The notes under the pieces are model-generated. The model did not search any database, was not told the origin of the DNA, and saw only the letters and a list, made by a program, of their open reading frames with translations. The position numbers and the translations under genes were made by a program. This document shows positions 1 through 6,890 of a stretch of 11,160 nucleotides of DNA, one piece after another; the stretch's first letter is position 1, and each line of letters opens with the position of its first letter. The stretch lies in assembly GCA_002400675.1 (NCBI GenBank), contig NVQY01000002.1, forward strand, positions 21,236 through 32,395, given 5' to 3'. Source of the stretch: Paracoccaceae bacterium (GTDB lineage Bacteria; Pseudomonadota; Alphaproteobacteria; Rhodobacterales; Rhodobacteraceae).

Positions 1-2074
1 CCCCTTCAATATCGTAACGGCCAATGCGGTTGTTCAGGATGCCACCGACAAACAACTGTCCCTTGTGTTCACGCATGGAGGTAACCGAAGGGTGGGAATG
101 GCCGCCAAGATCACCCAGCGTCGCGACGATGTTCAGATCACCGTCAAATTTGACCACCCCGCCGGTGTTCACGTTGGGAAACAACCATTCATCCTGTGGC
201 AAGCGGCGCGTCATGCGTTTGCGCATCGCCGGATGGCGCAGCGACAGATCAAACGTCGGGGTGCGCATCCCCAGCCATGCCATCCAGTACCCGCCGTCGG
301 ACGAACGGTTAATGTTGTCAGGATAGCCCGGCATATTGCGAAACACGCATTCGGCTGTTCCCGCCTTTGGGCCTTCCAGCCAATAGCGGTGAATCGAGCA
401 GGCCCAGGTCTCGCAGAAGAACAGGGATTTGTTGTCATGCGCCATGGCGACGCCGTTGGTGTAACGATAGCCGTCCAGCAGCGTTTTGGTAACGCCGGTT
501 TTGGGGTCGTAGGACAACAGCCGCCCGGTGCCGCGGTTCTCGATGGAATCCAACGTCCAGTCATAGGCATTGTAGCGTTTGGTTGAATCGGTGAAATAGA
601 TCATCCCGTCAGGCGCGATATCCAGATCATTGGGGTCACGCAATTCCGCGTCATCGACGATCGAGGTCAGCGAACGTTTTGTCTCGGCCGTCAGTTTGGT
701 CACCTTGCGATCCGGAGAGATCGAATAAACCCCCATCGCCCCAACGCAGGTGATCAGGTTCTGGTCACGATCAAAGGCCAGACCAAGAGGAAAGCCGCCA
801 ACATGGGCAAACACTTCGGATTTCTTGTAGTCCGGCGCAAAGAAGCGCACCACTTCGCCGTGCCTTGTGCCGCAGTACAGATTGTCGTCGCGGTCCAGAA
901 TGACGTCCTCTGGCCCCTCGACTTCGCCCAACCCGATCGGCTCGGCGGCTGACAGCTTGCTGTTAAGTTCGAATTCGGTGCCTGATCCGGCTTCGGCTGA
1001 AGGGGCATCCGCCATCCTCAGGTAAACCGGTGCCACATACATTTCGTTCAGAACCCTGTGGCGGTTGCGGTTCCAGATCATGTCAATGGTCACGGCAATC
1101 GCCAGCAACAAGCCCAGCACCAACTGCGTTGTCCCGGTGCCAAAGCCCAGACGGATCAGACCATTGGTCATGACCAGCACAATGATCGCCCCCATGATCC
1201 CCTTGGCAACCGATCCCCGGCCCCCGCCAAGGCTGATGCCGCCAACCACCGCAGCGGTCAGGGCCAGAATTTCCAACCCGTGCCCGGTACCAATACCAGT
1301 GCCGCTTAGGCGGGTTGCAAACAGGAACCCGGCCAGCGCCGAACAAAAGCCGGAAAAGACATAGGTGAAAAACACAACCCGGCGCACCTTGATGCCGGCA
1401 TTGTGGGCCGACCTGCGCGAGCCGCCAACAGCCAGAATATGCCAGCCCGGTCGCGATCTGGTCAGGGCGATATGCGTGATCAATGCAACGAAAAGGGCGG
1501 TCAGAACCGGGACTGAAAAGCCCATAATGGTACTGTCACCGATGAAATCCCAGGTATCGGAATAGACAAAGGACATTTGCGCGCGAGAGCCGAAATTAAC
1601 AATTAGAATCTCAAAGATGGCGCGCCCGATGATCAGGACAACCAGCGTGGTCAGAAAGGCGCGCAGTCGGACATAGCCGATCAGAAAGCCGTTGATGGCA
1701 CCAACTGTAACCCCGGTTGCAACCGCCGCCAGAAACGCCACCCAGACGGGCATTTCAAAAATAAAGAACGTGGCAATCGCCGTAAAGGCAGACAAGGCAA
1801 ATGTCGCGCCCACCGCCAGATCAATGCCACCGCCAAGCATGACCACCGTCATACCGATGACCACAAGCGTAAACTCGCCAAGCTGGCGGGTGGATTCCTG
1901 CAAATAGCTGAGACCAAAGAAGCCCGGGATCGCAGAACCAAAGGTCGCCACGGTTGCGATCAGCGCAACAAAGGGAATGGCGTTGTCAGTCCAGCGCTTT
2001 TCCAGAATTTCGCCGATGATGTGGTCAGGCACAAGATTATAGCGCCAGGCCTGAAGTCGTTCACGCAAAGTCAT
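1..2074 (-). CDS. RbsC-type ABC permease fused to an SMP-30/strictosidine-synthase-like beta-propeller (C-terminal end beyond the window)
   Basis: One open frame runs from ATG at 2074 to the left edge (691 codons seen, no stop). An in-frame TGA lies directly upstream of the ATG, so the start is firm; a GGGA lies 8 nt before it. Residues about 30-335 are a hydrophobic ribose-type ABC permease. They carry the family motif GGGIDLAVG (82-90) and a cytoplasmic-loop motif ending in AGIKV (226-230). After the last membrane helix comes a basic stretch WNRNRHR (334-340), then a linker rich in Ala, Ser and Glu (about 355-378). Residues about 380 onward match the gluconolactonase/strictosidine-synthase propeller class: EGPED (386-390), DPNDLDIAPDG (480-490), TNGVAM (539-544), FCETW (553-557) and YPDNINR (584-590). 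Candidate metal ligands are E389, N482 and D586. The domain is nearly full length at the edge. The permease is probably one half of a heterodimer with the 3300-4268 product. The fused enzyme is predicted to be cytoplasmic; its substrate is unknown. Confidence 0.9.
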   Translation of the reverse strand, partial: MTLRERLQAWRYNLVPDHIIGEILEKRWTDNAIPFVALIATVATFGSAIPGFFGLSYLQESTRQLGEFTLVVIGMTVVMLGGGIDLAVGATFALSAFTAIATFFIFEMPVWVAFLAAVATGVTVGAINGFLIGYVRLRAFLTTLVVLIIGRAIFEILIVNFGSRAQMSFVYSDTWDFIGDSTIMGFSVPVLTALFVALITHIALTRSRPGWHILAVGGSRRSAHNAGIKVRRVVFFTYVFSGFCSALAGFLFATRLSGTGIGTGHGLEILALTAAVVGGISLGGGRGSVAKGIMGAIIVLVMTNGLIRLGFGTGTTQLVLGLLLAIAVTIDMIWNRNRHRVLNEMYVAPVYLRMADAPSAEAGSGTEFELNSKLSAAEPIGLGEVEGPEDVILDRDDNLYCGTRHGEVVRFFAPDYKKSEVFAHVGGFPLGLAFDRDQNLITCVGAMGVYSISPDRKVTKLTAETKRSLTSIVDDAELRDPNDLDIAPDGMIYFTDSTKRYNAYDWTLDSIENRGTGRLLSYDPKTGVTKTLLDGYRYTNGVAMAHDNKSLFFCETWACSIHRYWLEGPKAGTAECVFRNMPGYPDNINRSSDGGYWMAWLGMRTPTFDLSLRHPAMRKRMTRRLPQDEWLFPNVNTGGVVKFDGDLNIVATLGDLGGHSHPSVTSMREHKGQLFVGGILNNRIGRYDIEG

Positions 2075-2111
2075 TCATAGAATCCCATGCAGACTGGTTG
2101 AGGAATAGTGG

Positions 2112-2142
2112 GGGGGGGGCGCAAGAGAACAGCGCCCCCCCC
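2112..2142 (-). other. Perfect 11-bp GC hairpin between the binding protein and permease-fusion genes
   Basis: Bases 2112-2122 (eight G, then CGC) are exactly complementary to 2132-2142 (GCG, then eight C), with a 9-nt loop. The stem is all G-C and lies 22 bp past the stop of the binding-protein gene and 38 bp before the next ATG. No T-run follows on the minus strand, so it does not look like a normal intrinsic terminator. Inference: it acts as an mRNA-stabilising or partially terminating element that keeps binding-protein message above permease message, as is known for intercistronic hairpins in other binding-protein-dependent transport operons. The G-run extends to ten (2110-2119). Confidence 0.65.
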
Positions 2143-2164
2143 GGTAAACAGGATTGTGGTCCCG

Positions 2165-3178
2165 TTAGTTTGCAGATGCGAACTCTTTCAGACTCCAGCA
2201 ACTTGCACTGGTAATATTCTCCGAATTGATGGTTTCGGTCTCTGTATAGATATAGGCCGACGTTTCACCCGGCTTGATATCGTTCTGGAACAGGTACTTC
2301 ATCATTGCCAGCATGTCGTAGGACTCGCGCCGGACACTTGTCGAAACAACAGCGCCATAGCCGCCCGAATTGATCATGTCACAATCGGCGGTCTGTTCAC
2401 CGCCGCCATTGGCGATCAGGTGGACCTTGTCTGACATACCCAGTTCACGAATTGCCGCTGCTGCGCCAATCGCGTCGCCATCCCAAAAGTCAATGATGGC
2501 GCAGATGTCCGGATTCTGTTGCAACATCGTGGTGGTCACGTTGCGCGATGTCGTTGCATCCCAGTTGGAATCGGGTTTGGCAACAATTTCGAAACCGGGG
2601 TGTTTGGCTATTTCCTCGACGATACCAGCATATTGGAAAAGGCTGGTTGCGTTGGTTTGGTCACCTTGTACCAGACCGATTTGTTTTGAGGAATCCTCGC
2701 CACAAGCACGCACCGCCTCGCGCGCCTCGATACGACCCATGTCAGTCCAGTCACCGCCAAAAAAGGCATCGGCCTTGAAATTGGCAGGGTTGTCGATCAG
2801 GAACACATAGATGCCGGCCTTTTGTGCGCGGCGCATCAATTTGCTGTAAGAGTTCAAATCCGGCGGCATGACGATCAATACGTCAGGCTTTGGATCCGCA
2901 GCAATGGCCTCGGTAATCGCCTGTGCGCCGGCTTCGACGCTCCAGTTGGGATCACGGGTTTCAAACGTGCCGCCAAAGTTCGGGATTTCCTGCGACAGAT
3001 AACCGGCCCAGCCCTGTGCCAGATCGAAGCCCATGGCCATCGGGATCATCACAATGCGCTTGCCCTCCATGGCGTTCGCATAGGCTGCCGGTCCCGGGTC
3101 TTGCGCCGCAGCACCCGATGCCGTCAGGCACGTAGCCGCAAGGGCAACTGCCCCCATTGTTGAAGTGAGTATCTTCAT
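2165..3178 (-). CDS. Periplasmic substrate-binding protein of a ribose-type ABC importer
   Basis: This 337-residue protein is a type I periplasmic binding protein (Peripla_BP_4/RbsB-like) and captures the solute for the two flanking permeases. The ATG at 3178 is chosen over an ATG 15 codons upstream because AAGGAGGA (3185-3192) sits just before it and because it begins directly with a signal peptide: a Lys after Met, a hydrophobic Ala-rich core and a likely cleavage after AAA (residues 23-25). Family features include KRIVMIPMAMGFDLAQGW (40-57) as the first strand and helix, PDVLIVMPPDLNSYSKLM (98-115), IYVFLIDNPAN (123-133) and CAIIDFWDGDAIGAAAAI (226-243). The mature protein has Cys at 159, 226, 266 and 327, which could form disulfides. 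It is not a lipoprotein, since no Cys follows the cleavage site. The ligand cannot be read from sequence; monosaccharides, polyols, sugar lactones or related small solutes are typical of the family. Confidence 0.92.
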   Translation of the reverse strand: MKILTSTMGAVALAATCLTASGAAAQDPGPAAYANAMEGKRIVMIPMAMGFDLAQGWAGYLSQEIPNFGGTFETRDPNWSVEAGAQAITEAIAADPKPDVLIVMPPDLNSYSKLMRRAQKAGIYVFLIDNPANFKADAFFGGDWTDMGRIEAREAVRACGEDSSKQIGLVQGDQTNATSLFQYAGIVEEIAKHPGFEIVAKPDSNWDATTSRNVTTTMLQQNPDICAIIDFWDGDAIGAAAAIRELGMSDKVHLIANGGGEQTADCDMINSGGYGAVVSTSVRRESYDMLAMMKYLFQNDIKPGETSAYIYTETETINSENITSASCWSLKEFASAN

Positions 3179-3184
3179 TTTCTT

Positions 3185-3192
3185 TCCTCCTT
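3185..3192 (-). promoter_or_regulatory. Strong ribosome binding site of the binding-protein gene
   Basis: AAGGAGGA ends 6 nt before the ATG at 3178. It is the closest match to the Shine-Dalgarno consensus among the gene starts in this window. It sets the start codon and fits the need for excess binding protein over permease. Confidence 0.75.
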
Positions 3193-3268
3193 GTTGGTTT
3201 CGGTTTATTTGCTGAATGATCACCGGCCAAAACCCTACCCCGGCAATCGTTTTCCTTGTCGTTCCCGC

Positions 3269-3283
3269 AGGCGATTTTCGCCT
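3269..3283 (-). other. Small intercistronic hairpin between permease and binding-protein genes
   Basis: AGGCGA (3269-3274) and TCGCCT (3278-3283) form a 6-bp perfect stem with a 3-nt loop, in the 121-bp gap between the permease stop (3300) and the binding-protein start (3178). No T-run follows on the minus strand. It may be a minor RNA-processing or stability element; chance is possible for a stem this short. I see nothing else in this gap apart from the ribosome site. Confidence 0.35.
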
Positions 3284-3299
3284 CGAACATCAGCCCGGT

Positions 3300-4268
3300 T
3301 CAGATATCCCCCTGCTGTGCGGTTTGTTCGTCGCGTGGATTAAGAACCCCGTCCAGAATGATGGCGACCAACAATATCGCCGATTTGATGAGGTTCTGAA
3401 ACAACAGCGATACGTCGGCAATCGTCAGCGCATTCAGCAGGATCCCGATCAGAGCGGCCCCGACCAACACATTGCGCACACCACCTTTGCCACCGGACAG
3501 GCCAATGCCGCCAATGACGACGACCAGAATAATATCATAAAGAAGGCTGGAATTGATCACCCGCGTCTGGATCGACAACAAACTGGCTGCGGTCAACAGC
3601 CCTGCAATGAACGAAAACAAGGCCGCCAGCGTATAGCGCAAAAGGATCATCGGGCGCACGGGCATGCCGGTTATTCTGGCCGTTACCGGATTGTCCCCGG
3701 CAAAATAGGCGTACCGACCCCATTTTGTGAACCGCAGGAATAGAAATACCAACAGAGAAAGGACAATAAAAACAAGCACATCGGCAGGAAGCCCCGCCAA
3801 GCGGAATTTCCCCACCGCCTCTAGCCAATGGCCGTTTGGGACGGCGATGGCGTCCGATGGGATCAGCTGAGAGCGCACGAACCCAAAGACAAAAAGCCCC
3901 GTGGCAAGGGTCACAAAGATTGGCGGCACCCTGACATAGGCGACCAGAAAACCGTTCACCAGCCCAATGAAAACCACGGCCAAAAGAACCAGTGATAATG
4001 CGAACAGTTCGCTGCGACCGGAATTGAGCATTTGCAGATACCACGCCACCGACATTGCCATGACGGCAACCATCGACAAATCTATCCCGCGGCCAATGAC
4101 CACGATCGCCATACCAAGGGCAAAAATGCCCAGAACCGATATGGACCGCACGATCGTAACGGCGTTGGTGACATTCAGGAAACCCGACAGCGAAACCGAT
4201 GCAAGAACAGCGATAAGAGCTGCCGCAATGATTACGATCCGTTCCTGACTAAATAAGCTGGTGTTCAT
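3300..4268 (-). CDS. RbsC-type ABC transporter permease
   Basis: This integral membrane protein of 322 residues forms part of the translocation channel of the importer. It is strongly hydrophobic throughout, with a first helix at about residues 10-30 and the family motif IGRGIDLSM (58-66), which corresponds to GGIDLSVG in ribose permeases. The cytoplasmic coupling-loop motif YFAGDNPVTARITGMPV (188-204) contacts the ATPase, and VIGGIGLSGGKGGVRNVLVG (251-270) is the conserved glycine-rich C-terminal region. It ends in a short polar tail and, unlike the second permease of the operon, carries no fused domain. The ATG at 4268 is preferred because AGGA and AGGG lie close upstream; an in-frame ATG at 4292 would add eight residues and has only a weak ribosome site. 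The binding-protein gene follows 121 bp downstream. The 149 bp upstream (4269-4417) contain no convincing promoter or terminator. Confidence 0.9.
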   Translation of the reverse strand: MNTSLFSQERIVIIAAALIAVLASVSLSGFLNVTNAVTIVRSISVLGIFALGMAIVVIGRGIDLSMVAVMAMSVAWYLQMLNSGRSELFALSLVLLAVVFIGLVNGFLVAYVRVPPIFVTLATGLFVFGFVRSQLIPSDAIAVPNGHWLEAVGKFRLAGLPADVLVFIVLSLLVFLFLRFTKWGRYAYFAGDNPVTARITGMPVRPMILLRYTLAALFSFIAGLLTAASLLSIQTRVINSSLLYDIILVVVIGGIGLSGGKGGVRNVLVGAALIGILLNALTIADVSLLFQNLIKSAILLVAIILDGVLNPRDEQTAQQGDI

Positions 4269-4417
4269 TTTCCCTATTCCTGGTCTGGTCATTCTTCAGG
4301 GATCGCGCAAACACCGTGGAAACCATAGCCAACGCGCCCCTGAAACTGTGCTGAAATTCTATAAACTGATCTTCCCTTTGCTCTGCCCCTCCCGGGCGAT
4401 TCTTCTGGCGTTTGGCG

Positions 4418-5275
4418 TCACGCTTTTGCCCATTTCCAATAAAGGTCTCGCGCCAGCGTTGTTACCGGGCCAATCTCGTATTCGCGGTCTTCGACTTTCA
4501 CAATCGGGGTGATTTTAGTGATATTTCCGCTAAGGAACACTTCGTCAGCCTGAAGAAAATCGTCAAAGCTTAAGGTAACTTCCTCGACGCTTCGTCCCGC
4601 CTCTCGCAGCAGCTTGATCACGCGTTGCCGGGTGATCCCGTCCAGAAAGGTGCCATTGGGAACGGGGGTTCTGATCACCCCGTCCTTGGCCAGAAAGATA
4701 TTCGCGGTTGCGGTCTCTGCAATGTTGCCCAAAGCATCGGCAACAATCGCATTGTTATAGCCCCGCGCCTGCGCTTCGCGCATCATTCGTCCGTTGTTGG
4801 GATACAGGCACGCGGCTTTGGCATCGACCGGGGCCATGGACACCATCGGGCGTACAAACCGGGTGCGGCACAATGTTTGGCTGGCGGTGGCCGGGGCCAT
4901 TGGCAGTTGCTCAAGACACAGGCAGAACTCGGTTGACTCCGGGTCCGGGATAACAACCCCCTTGCCGCCTTCTTTGGTCCAATACATCGGGCGGATGTAA
5001 ACCGCCGCATCGGGCGCAAATTTTTCCAGCCCCTCGGTCGTCAAAGCAATCAGTTCGTCAACGCTGAGTGTTGGGTTGTATCCCATGACACGCGCGGAAT
5101 TATTCACCCGTGCGCAATGGCGATCCAGATCCGGCACCACACCTTCGAACGACCGCGCGCCGTCAAAAACCAGTGAGCCCAGCCAGGTCCCATGATCAGC
5201 TGCATTCATTACCGGCAGATTGCCCTGATGCCAGGCACCGTTGAAATAGGTCCATATGATTTCGCCGACGGCCAT
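4418..5275 (-). CDS. Fold-type IV PLP aminotransferase (branched-chain aminotransferase-like)
   Basis: This 285-residue cytoplasmic PLP enzyme belongs to the class IV aminotransferases (branched-chain, D-amino-acid and (R)-amine transaminases, aminodeoxychorismate lyase). K153 in VDAKAACLYPNNGRMMREA (150-168) is the expected Schiff-base lysine. E187 in GNIAETATANIF (183-194) is the glutamate that contacts the PLP pyridine nitrogen, and FLSGNITKITPIV (247-259) is the phosphate-binding region. R41 in FDGARSFEG (37-45) lies near the substrate pocket. The motifs look closest to branched-chain aminotransferase, but class IV specificity is not reliably read from sequence and the setting suggests a catabolic rather than biosynthetic role. 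GAAGGACG lies just upstream of the ATG, and only 19 bp separate it from the quinone oxidoreductase stop, so the two genes are almost certainly cotranscribed. Confidence 0.88.
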   Translation of the reverse strand: MAVGEIIWTYFNGAWHQGNLPVMNAADHGTWLGSLVFDGARSFEGVVPDLDRHCARVNNSARVMGYNPTLSVDELIALTTEGLEKFAPDAAVYIRPMYWTKEGGKGVVIPDPESTEFCLCLEQLPMAPATASQTLCRTRFVRPMVSMAPVDAKAACLYPNNGRMMREAQARGYNNAIVADALGNIAETATANIFLAKDGVIRTPVPNGTFLDGITRQRVIKLLREAGRSVEEVTLSFDDFLQADEVFLSGNITKITPIVKVEDREYEIGPVTTLARDLYWKWAKA

Positions 5276-5294
5276 AGATATCGTCCTTCAGAGT

Positions 5295-6269
5295 TTAGGG
5301 AACAAGAATTGTTGACCCTGTTGTTTTTCGGGTTTCCAGCGCGCGGTGCGCCCGGGCCGCATCGGCCAATGGGAATCGCTGGTTGACGTTTATTTTCAGG
5401 GCACCTTTTTCGATCATCCCAAAAAGTGCTTTTGAAGCGGTCTGCAAGTAGGCGGAATCGGCCGTGAAGTGAAACAACACGGGGCGTGTCACAGAAAAAG
5501 ACCCCGCCGCCAAATCTGAAAGCTTAAAGTCAAGTGCCGGACCAGAGGATTGGCCGAAATTCACCAGAGTACCGAATGTTTTCAGACATTTCAGCGATCC
5601 GGCGATGGTGTCCTTGCCGACCGAGTCATAAACCGCGTCCACGCCTTTGCCCCCGGTGATTTCCTGCACCTGCGCGACAAAATCCTCGTTTTTGTAGTCG
5701 ATCACATGCGCATAACCGTTCTGCCGGGCCAGCGCGCATTTTTCAGGCCCCCCCGCCGTACCGATGGCTGTTACGCCTTTGTCGGCCAGCCATTGTCCGG
5801 CGATCAGACCGACACCGCCGGCGGCGGCGTGGAACAGCACAGTCTGGCCTGCCTCGACCCTGAACGAGCGGTGCAGCAGATAATGCGCGGTCAGCCCCTT
5901 CAACATAGAGGCCGCGGCCGTTTCATCCGTGACCGCATCCGGAAGGGCCACCAGATGACGGGTCTCGACTATCCGGTCGGCCGCGTAGGCACCGTTGGGA
6001 ATGGTATAGGCCACACGGTCGCCGATGCTGAAATCGCTGACGCCGTCGCCGACGGCCTCAATGATCCCTGCCGCCTCGCTGCCAAGCACCAGATTTTTAT
6101 CAACCGGCCAAGGATAAAGACCGCTGCGGAAATAGATATCGATGAAGTTGACGCCAATTGCTGTGTGACGCACCAGAACTTCGTCTTTTGCCGGGGTCCC
6201 TGCCTCTACATCAATCGCGCGCAGAACGTCCGCGCCACCCGGATGCTCAGCTACGATTTTCATGGACAT
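5295..6269 (-). CDS. qor: NADPH:quinone oxidoreductase, zeta-crystallin type (zinc-free MDR family)
   Basis: This 324-residue cytoplasmic enzyme closely resembles E. coli quinone oxidoreductase in length and motif order. GVNFIDIYFRSGLYP (39-53) is the family signature near the active site, LGSEAAGIIEAVG (62-74) follows, and HAAAGGVGLIAGQW (147-160) holds the AxxGGVG nucleotide-binding turn. YDSVGKDT (214-221) and FGTLVNFGQSSG (232-243) are conserved further on. The cysteines and histidines that bind zinc in alcohol dehydrogenases are absent, as expected for the zinc-free branch, which reduces quinones or conjugated enones with NADPH. GAGGAG before the ATG overlaps the end of the upstream AhpD-like gene (12-bp gap), so translation is probably coupled. 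Within this locus it might reduce an alpha,beta-unsaturated intermediate; that is inference. Confidence 0.92.
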   Translation of the reverse strand: MSMKIVAEHPGGADVLRAIDVEAGTPAKDEVLVRHTAIGVNFIDIYFRSGLYPWPVDKNLVLGSEAAGIIEAVGDGVSDFSIGDRVAYTIPNGAYAADRIVETRHLVALPDAVTDETAAASMLKGLTAHYLLHRSFRVEAGQTVLFHAAAGGVGLIAGQWLADKGVTAIGTAGGPEKCALARQNGYAHVIDYKNEDFVAQVQEITGGKGVDAVYDSVGKDTIAGSLKCLKTFGTLVNFGQSSGPALDFKLSDLAAGSFSVTRPVLFHFTADSAYLQTASKALFGMIEKGALKINVNQRFPLADAARAHRALETRKTTGSTILVP

Positions 6270-6281
6270 GGCGTGTTCTCC

Positions 6282-6689
6282 TCAGTCCTGTGACACCAGG
6301 AATTCCGGATCAACCGGGACCTGCATTGCGTTTGAAAGATGGTTGGTCTTGGCCGCCAAAGACACGATTTTCAACACCTCGGCGTGCTGGGATGCGGTCA
6401 TTCCCTTGGCGCGGGCTGCGGCGGAATGTGAATGCACACAGTATTCGCAATTATTGATGATCGACACGGCCAGATAGATGATTTCCTTGGTCAGCGGGTC
6501 CAGATCGGATGGGGTGGCCATCACCGCCTTGACCTCTTGCCAGGTACGCTCCAGCAGGTCTTCGTCGAATGCGAGATAATGCCAGATGTTGTTGATGAAA
6601 TCCGACTTTCTTGTCGCGCGGATATCGTCAAACACCGCCTTGATACGCGGATTGCTCTCTGGGTCTGCGGGGGGGGATATTGTCGCCAT
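6282..6689 (-). CDS. AhpD-like carboxymuconolactone decarboxylase-family protein
   Basis: This small all-helical protein (135 residues) has the AhpD fold. All four catalytic positions of mycobacterial AhpD appear with the same spacing: E69, the redox pair C81 and C84 in NNCEYCVHSH (79-88), and H88. That supports a thiol-based peroxidase or reductase role rather than the lactone decarboxylase role, which does not use a CxxC; the physiological partner is unknown. The ATG at 6689 is preferred because CAGGAG lies 6 nt upstream; an in-frame ATG at 6722 would add 11 polar residues without a good ribosome site. It is the first gene of a compact run with the quinone oxidoreductase and the aminotransferase, preceded by a 200-bp gap that may hold the promoter of this sub-operon. 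Confidence 0.87.
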   Translation of the reverse strand: MATISPPADPESNPRIKAVFDDIRATRKSDFINNIWHYLAFDEDLLERTWQEVKAVMATPSDLDPLTKEIIYLAVSIINNCEYCVHSHSAAARAKGMTASQHAEVLKIVSLAAKTNHLSNAMQVPVDPEFLVSQD

Positions 6690-6890
6690 CTGATTCTCCT
6701 GTTCTTCGTTACCTAACCACATCGAAACATGGAGGAAAAGCTGTGCGTGATCCTAATGAATTATCTCTGGATCCGCCTTTGGTGTTCAAAGCCTGCCATA
6801 CCGGTGCAAAGACACGGGATGGCCCGTCTGTTCCTATCTTGTGTCCGGAATTCCGCGCCCCCCCGTTACAATTTTGCGGGTCTGTCATGT
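6690..6890 (-). promoter_or_regulatory. Gap of about 200 bp with a weak candidate promoter for the AhpD-like gene and the genes after it
   Basis: On the minus strand TTGAAC (6784-6789) and GATAAT (6760-6765) are separated by 18 bp, a plausible but imperfect sigma-70 promoter about 70 bp before the AhpD-like ATG. The -35 overlaps a short inverted repeat (arms CTTTG/CAAAG, 6777-6781 and 6787-6791) that could be an operator. Nearer the ligase stop are a 10-bp palindrome CGGAATTCCG (6846-6855) and a run of seven C. I see no classic terminator with a T-run, so read-through from the ligase gene remains possible. I find no credible gene here. Confidence 0.35.

Noticed and set aside
65..1008. Short frames on both strands over the propeller region (for example 65-586 plus, 211-570 and 754-1008 minus)
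   Set aside because: The real frame is the continuous minus-strand one starting at 2074; it has no stop before the window edge and holds the family motifs.
1000..1081. Possibility that permease and propeller are two genes
   Set aside because: Frame arithmetic (codon starts at 2074, 1081, 445 and 4 all in step) shows no stop between them. The in-frame ATGs at the junction lack an obvious ribosome site. Kept as one fused gene.
2110..2119. Ten-G run as a phase-variation switch of a gene
   Set aside because: It lies between genes, not in a coding frame or between -10 and -35 elements, so a switch is unlikely. Only an effect on the hairpin was kept as a note.
3216..3743. Plus-strand open frame of 175 codons opposite the permease end
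   Set aside because: Low-complexity His/Gln/Asp-rich translation, antisense to membrane-protein codons, which is typical of a shadow frame.
4269..4417. Promoter or terminator between the aminotransferase and the first permease
   Set aside because: AT-rich patches occur, but I find no -35/-10 pair with proper spacing and no stable hairpin; cotranscription is as likely.
5550..6293. Plus-strand open frame of 247 codons opposite the quinone oxidoreductase
   Set aside because: It is fully antisense to a clear family member, with no recognisable motif and no ribosome site.
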